This document shows positions 1-5,809 of a DNA stretch of 8,186 bases, piece after piece; positions within the stretch are counted from its first letter, which is position 1, and every line of letters begins with the position of its first letter. Origin of the DNA: Pseudomonadota bacterium (lineage in GTDB: Bacteria > Pseudomonadota > Gammaproteobacteria > Burkholderiales > Thiobacillaceae). The translations under genes and the position numbers were made by a program. The notes beneath the pieces are model-generated. The model was not told where the DNA came from. It did no database searches and saw only the letters and a program-made list of their open reading frames with translations. The stretch covers positions 1 to 8,186 of the forward strand of contig JAJZRT010000137.1 of NCBI GenBank assembly GCA_021802595.1, written 5' to 3'.

Positions 1-65
1 CGGATTGGGTGCTACCTTCTGCGGCGTCGGATGGCCGACGCGGACGCCTACAGGAGGACTATTGA
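1..65 (+). CDS. 3' end of an unidentified upstream gene (partial)
   Basis: A frame open from the left edge (first full codon at 3) ends in TGA at 63-65. It encodes only the last 20 residues, ending GRLQEDY. The support is positional: the stop shares its A with the ATG of the next gene (TGATG), a classic translational-coupling junction, and the Shine-Dalgarno of that gene lies inside these codons. The peptide is too short to recognise. Other frames are also open here, so this could be a plain leader sequence rather than a coding end. Confidence 0.35.
   Translation, partial: DWVLPSAASDGRRGRLQEDY
52..57 (+). promoter_or_regulatory. Shine-Dalgarno AGGAGG deciding the lipoprotein start
   Basis: A full-consensus AGGAGG lies 7 nt before the ATG at 65. 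It selects that ATG over the in-frame TTG codons at 5 and 62, and it places the lipoprotein signal peptide at the extreme N-terminus, as expected. Confidence 0.8.
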
Positions 66-640
66 TGATAGATTTCGCCCCAACCCGAACCCTCTGCAGT
101 GCCTGCGCCGTGGCGCTCGCGACCCTGCTGTTCAGCGGCTGCGGCGAGCTCGCCTACAAGCGCGGCGCCACCTCGGGCGACCTGGAAAGCGCGAAGAAGA
201 CCTGTCGGGAAAAAGGCAGCGATGCCACCTACGAGAAATGCATGGCCGACAGCGGCTGGACCGTTCAGAACCTGGGCCGGATGGAACCCCTGGATGCCGA
301 CCCCGTCATCGAAGCCTCCGTCATCCCCAGCAATATCCGGATCGAAAACGCAACGAGCGCCGCGCCGGGCGAACGACACGCCGACATGCCCACCGTATCC
401 GGCTCGACCCAGCCCGCGCCGACCGCGACGCGCAAGCCCGACATGCTGGACACCTTCAAGGTGAGTTCATGGTGGAAGGCCGGCAGCGGCGCCGGCAGCC
501 TCGAAGCCGACACGAATACCTGTGTCGCCCGGCTGGGCGAGGCGCATCGGCCGGTGCAGACGCAGCAAACCCAGACAGCCACGCGGGGGCTGCTGCTGTG
601 CATGAAGGCGAAGGGGTGGAGCGCGTTGCGAGCGCAGTAG
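65..640 (+). CDS. Small lipoprotein with a duplicated Cys/CMxxxGW motif
   Basis: A 191-residue predicted lipoprotein of unknown function. Residues 1-26 form a signal peptide with an Arg at 8, a hydrophobic stretch and a lipobox FSGC. C26 would be lipidated, and Gly at +2 favours the outer membrane. The mature part holds two related blocks. Block 1 (about 38-67) has LExxxxxTC ending at C47 and CMxxxGW at 59-65. Block 2 (about 144-188) has LExxxxxTC ending at C153 and CMxxxGW at 179-185. A Pro/Ala/Thr-rich linker (about 95-125) separates them. The paired cysteines could form one disulfide per block in the periplasm (inference). The start is fixed by the AGGAGG at 52-57, and the gene appears coupled to a preceding gene. 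I do not recognise a named family. Confidence 0.8.
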   Translation: MIDFAPTRTLCSACAVALATLLFSGCGELAYKRGATSGDLESAKKTCREKGSDATYEKCMADSGWTVQNLGRMEPLDADPVIEASVIPSNIRIENATSAAPGERHADMPTVSGSTQPAPTATRKPDMLDTFKVSSWWKAGSGAGSLEADTNTCVARLGEAHRPVQTQQTQTATRGLLLCMKAKGWSALRAQ

Positions 641-710
641 CGTTTGGCTCCACGCTGGGGTGATACCGGTGGGCCGGAAGAACTGGATCAGGGGCTATCC
701 GCTTTTCGGC

Positions 711-752
711 CATTGCCGACGTTCACTTACTGGTGCCAATCTGTCGGCAATG
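711..752. repeat. Inverted repeat A, 10-bp perfect arms
   Basis: CATTGCCGAC at 711-720 is the exact reverse complement of GTCGGCAATG at 743-752, with a 22-nt loop. It lies between two convergent genes (ends at 640 and 827), so it could act as a shared transcript end or RNA-stability structure. There is no T-run on either side, so it is not a standard intrinsic terminator. One such repeat can occur by chance in a window this size. Confidence 0.45.
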
Positions 753-787
753 CATCGATTACCTGCCGTTCAACAGCTGATTGGCAC
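733..787. repeat. Inverted repeat B, 9-bp perfect arms, interlocked with A
   Basis: GTGCCAATC at 733-741 is the exact reverse complement of GATTGGCAC at 779-787. Its left arm lies in the loop of inverted repeat A and its right arm lies outside that repeat. In RNA the two could therefore form a pseudoknot or act as alternative hairpins. The rest of 641-826 shows no credible reading frame. Confidence 0.4.
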
Positions 788-826
788 GAGCGTACCTGCG
801 CGTACTATCTGCAATGAGGGCGGACT

Positions 827-2173
827 CTATTCTGTTGGATGGTTAGATTTCCACTCACGGGACAGGCGCTGGGCTTCTGCGATCTGTTCACGACTCATGT
901 GAGTGGAAGCAATACTTTCCCTATACGTACTCGCTAACTCTTGCCCTTGGGCAGCCGCCAGATTGAGCCACATATAGGCTTGTATGGAACTAAGTGGAAC
1001 ACCTTTTCCCTCTTCGTACAACATGCCCAGCATGTATTGGGCATCGGCATCCCCCTGCTCTGCAGCCTTTCGAAACCACGCCGCAGCCTGCACGGAATCC
1101 TTGGGTACGCCATCGCCGTTGTAATATGCCCGCCCAATGATTTTCTGAGCTTCCGCATTCCCCTGCACCGCAGCCTTTCGAAACCACGCCACAGCCTGCA
1201 CGTCATCCGTGGGTACGCCGTTGCCTTTGCCGTATGCCACCCCAAGATTGAATTGCGCCCCTACATGCCCCTGCTCTGCAGCCTTGCGATACCATGCCAC
1301 AGCCTGCACGGCATCCTCGGGTACGCCGTAACCGTTACCGTATGCCACCCCAAGATTGAACTGAGCATCTGCATCCCCTTGCTCCGCAGCCTTTCGAAAC
1401 CACGCTACAGCCTGCGCGAGATCCTTGGGTACGCCATTACCGTTGCTGTATGCAAAACCAAGACTGACTTGCGCATCTATATACCCCTGCTCTGCAGCCT
1501 TGCGATACCACGCCGCAGCCTGCGCGAGATCCTTGGGTACGCCATTTCCGTTGCTGTATGCCAAACCAAGGCGGAACTGCGAAGGGGCATTCCCCTGCAC
1601 TGCAGCCTTTTGATACCACGCCAGCGCCTGCACAACATCCTTGGGTACACCGCTGCCGTCTTCGTACATCAACCCAAGGTTGGACTGAGCCCCTGCATCC
1701 CCCTGCACAGCAGCCTTCCGAAACCACGACGCAGCCTGCACGGCATCCGTGGGTACGCCGTTGCCAAAAGAGTATGCATATCCCAGACCGGTCTGCGCTC
1801 TCGCATCCCCCTGTACCGCAGCTTTTCGGTACCAACCCACTGCAGCCACGTCATCCTTGGGGACGCCGTGACCTTGGGCATACATCATCGCGAGTTTGAA
1901 CTGAGCATCTGCCTCCCCCTGCACGGCAGCCTTGCGAAGCAACGCCACAGTTTTGGCATACATCATCGCGAGTTTGAACTGAGCATCTGCATCCCCCTGC
2001 ACGGCAGCCTTGCGAAGCAAGGCCACAGTTTCGGCTGCACTCTTCTTAGTTAACTTGTTCTCAGGAGCTGCCATGTTCTTGGCAGGAGTCGCAGTAGATT
2101 TTTGATCGGAGCATGCAATAAGCAAGCTCGTCACTACTAGCGTAACTGCAAGTATCGATTTAGATGAACTCAT
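827..2173 (-). CDS. Sel1-repeat (TPR-like) lipoprotein
   Basis: A 448-residue protein, last of the four-gene operon. Residues 1-21 are a lipoprotein signal peptide (lipobox LIAC, lipidated C21; Ser at +2 suggests the outer membrane). Residues 22-48 are a polar spacer. The rest is Sel1 repeats, which are TPR-related helical hairpins used as protein-binding scaffolds. The AAxQG turn recurs at 56, 82, 118, 154, 190, 226, 262, 298, 334, 370 and 406. That gives nine exact 36-residue periods from 82, preceded by one 26-residue unit. Most units carry GxGVPxDxxQAxxW. A C-terminal capping segment with IAEAQRLSREW ends the protein. The ATG overlaps the upstream stop as ATGA and lacks a good ribosome site of its own, so translation is probably coupled. 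The binding partner is unknown. Confidence 0.92.
   Translation of the reverse strand: MSSSKSILAVTLVVTSLLIACSDQKSTATPAKNMAAPENKLTKKSAAETVALLRKAAVQGDADAQFKLAMMYAKTVALLRKAAVQGEADAQFKLAMMYAQGHGVPKDDVAAVGWYRKAAVQGDARAQTGLGYAYSFGNGVPTDAVQAASWFRKAAVQGDAGAQSNLGLMYEDGSGVPKDVVQALAWYQKAAVQGNAPSQFRLGLAYSNGNGVPKDLAQAAAWYRKAAEQGYIDAQVSLGFAYSNGNGVPKDLAQAVAWFRKAAEQGDADAQFNLGVAYGNGYGVPEDAVQAVAWYRKAAEQGHVGAQFNLGVAYGKGNGVPTDDVQAVAWFRKAAVQGNAEAQKIIGRAYYNGDGVPKDSVQAAAWFRKAAEQGDADAQYMLGMLYEEGKGVPLSSIQAYMWLNLAAAQGQELASTYRESIASTHMSREQIAEAQRLSREWKSNHPTE
959..1930 (-). repeat. Nine 108-bp tandem Sel1-encoding units
   Basis: This is the DNA counterpart of nine consecutive 36-residue Sel1 repeats. Segments such as GCAGCCTTTCGAAACCACGC and ATCCTTGGGTACGCC recur about every 108 bp with few changes. 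High nucleotide identity means the array can gain or lose units by recombination. Because the period is a multiple of three, the opposite strand also stays open, giving a long spurious frame. Confidence 0.85.
1877..2032 (-). repeat. 78-bp tandem duplication (two copies)
   Basis: Copy 1877-1954 and copy 1955-2032 differ at only three positions (1913/1991, 1943/2021, 1954/2032). In protein terms, residues 49-74 and 75-100 are near-identical 26-residue units starting TVALLRKAAVQG. The 78-bp length is out of step with the 108-bp Sel1 period. The first unit therefore lacks the GxGVPKDxxxxxxWYRK half of a repeat. It looks like a recent in-frame slippage duplication. Confidence 0.9.
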
Positions 2174-2637
2174 GAGTCGATATTAGCTTCACCGCCGTGC
2201 CCCACTGGAAAGCTGGCAAATCTGTTTTCATTACCGCATCCACATGCAGCGCATGAATTGCAAACGATCCAAACACATGCAGCACATTCAAAATCCACCT
2301 TATTATCGACAGGCTCACCACATTGGTAACAGACAGAATCTCGATGTGGTCTGCGAATGGATGGTGGTTTACGACCTTCGTCTGGTTTGCCTAACTTAGC
2401 AAGATATTCTCTGTGACGTGCATGGATGGTCCGTCGTAACTCAGTCGTTCTAGGTTCAAGTTCAATATCAATTAGCTTGCTGAGTTTATCGACAACGTCA
2501 TCAAGACTTACTCCCTCGCTAGAATGATTATTTAGGCCGGGTTCTTTTGCCCATGCTTTGCCTTTGTGTACCCCCTTATCGCGTCTAGAAACGATCTCGT
2601 AGCCCCTATACATAACCTTGCGCTGTTCTGAATTCAT
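2170..2637 (-). CDS. Uncharacterised protein with eight-Cys putative zinc-binding C-terminus
   Basis: A 155-residue soluble protein that I cannot assign to a named family. The N-terminal half (about 9-60) begins YRGYEI and looks like a small alpha/beta domain ending in an amphipathic helix (SLDDVVDKLSKLID). A charged helix follows (62-82), then a basic linker (84-100). The C-terminal part has C103xxC106, C118xxC121, C126xxC129 and C132xC134: eight cysteines within 32 residues, enough for two zinc sites of zinc-ribbon or treble-clef type (inference). The ATG at 2637 is preferred because GGAGG ends 4 nt upstream. The ATG at 2640 lies too close to that site, and the TTG at 2649 lies upstream of it. 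The start overlaps the stop of the vWA gene by one base (TGATG) and the end overlaps the Sel1 start (ATGA). Its low GC (about 40-47% in samples) differs from the window flanks. Confidence 0.82.
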   Translation of the reverse strand: MNSEQRKVMYRGYEIVSRRDKGVHKGKAWAKEPGLNNHSSEGVSLDDVVDKLSKLIDIELEPRTTELRRTIHARHREYLAKLGKPDEGRKPPSIRRPHRDSVCYQCGEPVDNKVDFECAACVWIVCNSCAACGCGNENRFASFPVGHGGEANIDS

Positions 2638-5039
2638 CATTCCTCCCAATGCTGTCCAAATTTGCGTAAAAGTTTCTGTTCATCGAACTGCGCCATCACT
2701 CCCGCAAGGCGATCAGGTGCAATAGCCCCAGAAAGTGAGTGAATCGACCTGGCTGCATGACGGGTCAGTTGGCATTCTGAACCAACCTGTTGTGCCACCC
2801 AACTGATAAATGCCACCCATATCTCATCAGTCTGCATGTCATGGCTTTTAATGGCATTGATGAAGTCCTGCAACGGGTTCAGCTCCGGCACATTATTGAG
2901 CTTTTTGACGAGCACCGAGAAATCATCTGGATGCGTCAATTTATTGTTCACCAATGCGATCAACTTTTTCAGTAAGTCTTTCAAGTTGACGTGTTTGTAC
3001 TCTGAAGGCGCTTTGTCACCAGGCTGCTTTCTCAGGAATGCAGGAATATCGATCCCACTGTCGTCCATTGCCTGTATCGTTCTTTCACGGCGCGAAGTCA
3101 TCACGTTTGGAGTCTCTTCGAAGGAAGACTCCATCATTGGAGCGTCATCACATCCTAAGCGGATTATCTGCATGGGCTTTGGACATTGCATAACAGCGGA
3201 TCCACTCCCACCCCATCCAGCAGCCAGCATCTGTTTCACTTGCCTTATTTCGGGCAGGTTTTCTGCTTTTTCCCCTTCGGCCCGCTTATGCACGATCAGG
3301 TAGTGGGTAAGTTCAGTTACCAGGTTGTGCTGCACCGCAAGATTGGTAAGTTGCGCCTGTGTCAGCATGAGAAAATGTGTATCCGGCAGCGCCACGTCGG
3401 CATGTTTCTTCTGTGTCCGGTTCATGGGCCGAGAAAAGTCCGGGATGCTAGAGGCGGATCTGGCCAGTGCCAATGACAATCGCCTTGCGTTGAGAGTTGT
3501 CTGTATTCGCGTTGCAACCGCGATGCGGGCCAAACTCGCCGGATTGCCTTCCCAGGTTGAATGCGAAGCTTCTTCTTCGCGTTTGGTTTCATCGCCAGAG
3601 GTGTAGGTCAGCTTTGTGTTGCCCGCTGGCTCCTGGTTGAAGCCGGCATATAGGTGAATCGTTCCGCCCTGGAATAAAGACTTGGGCAGTGGGGTACTCC
3701 ACACCGGTGGAACAGGCCATTCCACCGCAAGGTTGAATGTATGCGGTTGCCGCATCCGGGCGAACTGACGCAAAACGGCTGAAATGATGTCCTCGTTAGG
3801 GGAAACAGCTTCGTATGCCCCTCCGGTTTCCTCAGCTAGTTCGCGCAAGGGAACATGAGATGGACTGCTTCCGACTCCGACAACGAAATATCGCAGACGA
3901 CTCCGCTGCGCCATCGCGATCAGCGCTTCCATATCCCATATCTCGCCATCCGTGATTAACAGGACCACGCCGCTTTCTTGCTCGGTCTTCAAACTCGCGA
4001 CAGCATGCAAAGCCTCGCCCATTTCGGTCCCCCCCATATCAGCTTCAAGCCCGATCAAAGCCTGGATAGCCTGGGTAATGTGGACCAGACCATCGGTTTT
4101 CATTAGACGATCGAAGAGATGGCGGTACTGAGACCCGAACAGGGTGATGTCAAATTCGTCACCCGGCTTCAGACTTTCAATTACCTTGATGGCCGCCTGT
4201 CGTGCCTGAGTGATACTGTCGCCGGCCATTGAGCCGGAGCAATCAATTGCCAGGCGCAAAGACACCGGGAGGCGGGCATCGCTATCAGGCATCGTGGGGC
4301 AGAAAGTAGCCATGGCAACCCACTGATCGCCGTCCTGGACGATGGAGACCTTGGATTTTCCGGTCCCGACCATCGTTAGAATGAAGTCACGATCCAGCCA
4401 GCCCTTGTTCAGGTTGAGACGAACGCCATCCTTGATTACGGCAAAGGATAGGGCGTGAGAGGGTGAGGCGATATTGCTTTTGGCCAGATCACCCAACACA
4501 TCAACGCTTAGAGTGAAGGGATAGCTCACGCCAAGATCGGCTACTGGAGTCTGGTGGGGTAGCAAACCTGCCAATTCAGGGTTGCCGTATCGTGGGGCGA
4601 TGGCGGTAGGAATGACCAGCCTTAATTGTCCCTGCTCCCAGACCAGCGGTTCGCCATAACGGTATCGAACCACAGCCTCCTCGCCTGCCATCAAGTTGCC
4701 AAGGTTGACGGTGTAAAGGCCCTCACCGGTTTTCTCTAACAGGATGGCGGTATTGCCTTCATCGATGGCGTCTTCGTACTTTCGCTCGGCCTGCTTCTTT
4801 TCCACAGCTGTGCCGGTGAGTCTCTTTCCATTCAGCTCGAATTCGATACCCAGCAACACGGCACGGGAGGCAAGGGGGAATGTGTAGATCGCCTCGATGT
4901 TTTTGTCGTCTTCATTGCGGTAGCGCTGCTCCACTTCCAACTCAAACAGCTCACCTGCAAGCACTCCCCGGGCCGTCACGCCCAACAGAGGCATTTTTTC
5001 TCCGGCGAGGGTTTTCATAATCGCGAGTTCATTGCCCAT
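2637..5039 (-). CDS. VIT and von Willebrand factor A domain protein
   Basis: An 800-residue protein with no signal peptide or membrane segment, so probably cytosolic. The VIT domain (vault/inter-alpha-trypsin-inhibitor type) spans about 10-135, with IYTFPL at 51-56 and the KKQAERKYEDA helix at 81-91. The vWA domain spans about 258-430. Its metal-ion-dependent adhesion site is complete: D266xS268xS270, T338 in MGGTEM, and D364 in LITDGE. It should bind a divalent cation and a protein ligand. Residues 435-612 match the usual post-vWA region of bacterial VIT proteins, ending near MLAAGWGGSG. The last 190 residues are not recognisable. They hold a polar linker with DIPAFLRKQ (664-672) and then a helical tail. 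The ATG at 5039 has a GGAG about 6 nt upstream and overlaps the MerR gene by 11 nt. The family has no settled function in bacteria. Confidence 0.93.
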   Translation of the reverse strand: MGNELAIMKTLAGEKMPLLGVTARGVLAGELFELEVEQRYRNEDDKNIEAIYTFPLASRAVLLGIEFELNGKRLTGTAVEKKQAERKYEDAIDEGNTAILLEKTGEGLYTVNLGNLMAGEEAVVRYRYGEPLVWEQGQLRLVIPTAIAPRYGNPELAGLLPHQTPVADLGVSYPFTLSVDVLGDLAKSNIASPSHALSFAVIKDGVRLNLNKGWLDRDFILTMVGTGKSKVSIVQDGDQWVAMATFCPTMPDSDARLPVSLRLAIDCSGSMAGDSITQARQAAIKVIESLKPGDEFDITLFGSQYRHLFDRLMKTDGLVHITQAIQALIGLEADMGGTEMGEALHAVASLKTEQESGVVLLITDGEIWDMEALIAMAQRSRLRYFVVGVGSSPSHVPLRELAEETGGAYEAVSPNEDIISAVLRQFARMRQPHTFNLAVEWPVPPVWSTPLPKSLFQGGTIHLYAGFNQEPAGNTKLTYTSGDETKREEEASHSTWEGNPASLARIAVATRIQTTLNARRLSLALARSASSIPDFSRPMNRTQKKHADVALPDTHFLMLTQAQLTNLAVQHNLVTELTHYLIVHKRAEGEKAENLPEIRQVKQMLAAGWGGSGSAVMQCPKPMQIIRLGCDDAPMMESSFEETPNVMTSRRERTIQAMDDSGIDIPAFLRKQPGDKAPSEYKHVNLKDLLKKLIALVNNKLTHPDDFSVLVKKLNNVPELNPLQDFINAIKSHDMQTDEIWVAFISWVAQQVGSECQLTRHAARSIHSLSGAIAPDRLAGVMAQFDEQKLLRKFGQHWEE
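3024..3050 (-). other. FtsZ C-terminal-peptide-like motif in the VIT/vWA protein
   Basis: Codons 664-672 encode DIPAFLRKQ, identical to the conserved core near the C-terminus of E. coli FtsZ. That FtsZ peptide docks on FtsA, ZipA, ZapD, SlmA and MinC. Here it is internal, 128 residues before the end, within a charged, probably disordered linker (about 636-684). The identity is seen directly; any binding role is inference. Confidence 0.6.
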
Positions 5040-5472
5040 CTTGGCTCTCCACTTGTATCGCTTGGTATATCTCTCCGACCCGGCGCAGAAATTCCCGCAG
5101 CGCTTCAGGACTCATTTGCGCCCGCTCGGGGCTGACCACTATTTCGATGCCATCAGCCACCACGAGATGGCTTCGTACTTCCACTGTGCCGGGCAGCAAT
5201 GGTTTTACTGGCGGCAGATCACTGTCTTTTCCTGCCAGAAGTTCACCGATGGCTTCCAGACTCAGACCCGCCCCCGTCCATTTGCGAATCAGCAGTAACT
5301 GCTCAACGTGATGGGCGGTGTACCAGGCACCACGCTTTTCACCCTCGGGGCGATCCAGAAGGCCTTTCTGGACATAGAAACGCACCGTGCGACGGGTCAA
5401 TCCCGTGAGCCGGCATAGGTCGTCGATGGAATGGCGTACTTCTTCGTTCATGGCAGTCGTATCAAACAGCAT
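5029..5472 (-). CDS. MerR-family transcriptional regulator, likely controller of the VIT/vWA operon
   Basis: A DNA-binding regulator of 147 residues (140 if translation starts at the ATG at 5451). The MerR winged helix-turn-helix spans about 14-80. SIDDLCRLTGL and RRTVRFYVQKGLL form the helices, and RPEGEKRGAWYT forms the wing. A helix with LLLIRKW and LSLEAIGELL follows. The C-terminal segment (about 92-147) has no metal-binding cysteine pattern; C20 is the only cysteine and sits in the DNA-binding domain. The protein is therefore unlikely to be a thiol-metal sensor. The long form has no clear ribosome site and would start about 10 nt after the predicted promoter start. The short form, starting MNEEVRHS, is equally possible. 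As first gene of a four-gene operon directly behind a promoter, it probably autoregulates the cluster. Confidence 0.88.
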   Translation of the reverse strand: MLFDTTAMNEEVRHSIDDLCRLTGLTRRTVRFYVQKGLLDRPEGEKRGAWYTAHHVEQLLLIRKWTGAGLSLEAIGELLAGKDSDLPPVKPLLPGTVEVRSHLVVADGIEIVVSPERAQMSPEALREFLRRVGEIYQAIQVESQDGQ

Positions 5473-5486
5473 CTGTGCTTATAACG

Positions 5487-5515
5487 ACTGTAGTAAACGA
5501 CAGCTTTGGTGTCAA
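5487..5515 (-). promoter_or_regulatory. Predicted sigma70 promoter of the MerR-VIT/vWA operon
   Basis: On the minus strand a perfect -35 TTGACA (5515-5510) is followed by a 17-bp spacer and a -10 TACAGT (5492-5487, four of six matches). The ATG at 5472 lies just downstream. The spacer region contains short dyads (GACA-N7-TGTC starting in the -35, and CTGT-N8-ACAG). There is also a 13-bp-spaced direct repeat GTCGTT. Any of these could be the MerR operator. The spacer is of normal length, unlike the 19-20 bp of many MerR-activated promoters. Confidence 0.5.
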
Positions 5516-5809
5516 TAACTATTTTTCGGAAGGATGTCGGATTGGGGTCAATCCGGAATTGTTTGCAGATTGCGACGCTTGCCACGTGCCAGGCGTGATG
5601 ACTGTTTTCGCCTCTGAACGCTCATTGGAAGAGCAGCCGTGACTGTCTCTTCAGTTTCGGGAGCACTCATTCGCCAAGATGGAAGCTGTCGTTCGGCGAG
5701 AGTTCCTGGCCTACGCCCGGTAATGAATACATAGCGGAAATAGCCAGTTCAGATCTCCAGCGGCAGCTTCGGCCGAACTACGGACACTCGATGCGTCCAC
5801 ACGCTATCG
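5516..5809. other. Gene-free stretch with short dyads
   Basis: No credible reading frame, RNA gene or insertion sequence end is visible between the MerR promoter and the toxin stop codon. GC is about 50% (5701-5760 counted), well below the toxin-antitoxin and two-component genes. It contains the hairpin at 5538-5555 and a 10-bp palindrome TTCGGCCGAA at 5768-5777. The style recalls degraded intergenic repeat sequence, but I cannot assign a family. Confidence 0.5.
5538..5555. repeat. 7-bp hairpin upstream of the MerR promoter
   Basis: CGGATTG (5538-5544) and CAATCCG (5549-5555) are perfect complements around a GGGT loop. It lies about 22 bp upstream of the -35 box at 5515-5510. No T-run follows on either strand, so a protein-binding site is as likely as a transcript hairpin. 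Confidence 0.45.

Noticed and set aside
1..9. CGGATTGGG shared by the left edge and 5538-5546, as a possible island-flanking direct repeat
   Set aside because: A 9-base match is expected many times by chance in a window this size, and it does not extend.
31..663. Alternative plus-strand frame overlapping the lipoprotein gene
   Set aside because: It is Arg-rich, without recognisable motifs or a ribosome site. The overlapping frame has AGGAGG, a lipobox and a duplicated Cys module.
711..752. Intrinsic terminator for the convergent genes
   Set aside because: No U-run follows the stem on either strand and the 22-nt loop is large, so it is only listed as an inverted repeat.
711..787. Integron attC site
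   Set aside because: The interlocking repeats lack the RYYYAAC/GTTRRRY core sites, and no integrase gene or cassette structure is present.
959..1930. Regular repeats that could suggest a CRISPR array
   Set aside because: The 108-bp period is fully coding with Sel1 motifs and shows no short identical repeats separated by unique spacers.
941..2053. 370-codon open frame on the plus strand antisense to the Sel1 gene
   Set aside because: It arises because the 108-bp repeat period is a multiple of three, so an open antisense frame is copied along the array. The minus-strand product has a signal peptide and clear Sel1 motifs.
2638..2649. TTG at 2649 or ATG at 2640 as start of the eight-Cys gene
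   Set aside because: The TTG lies upstream of the GGGAGG ribosome site and the ATG at 2640 is only 1 nt from it. The ATG at 2637 has workable spacing.
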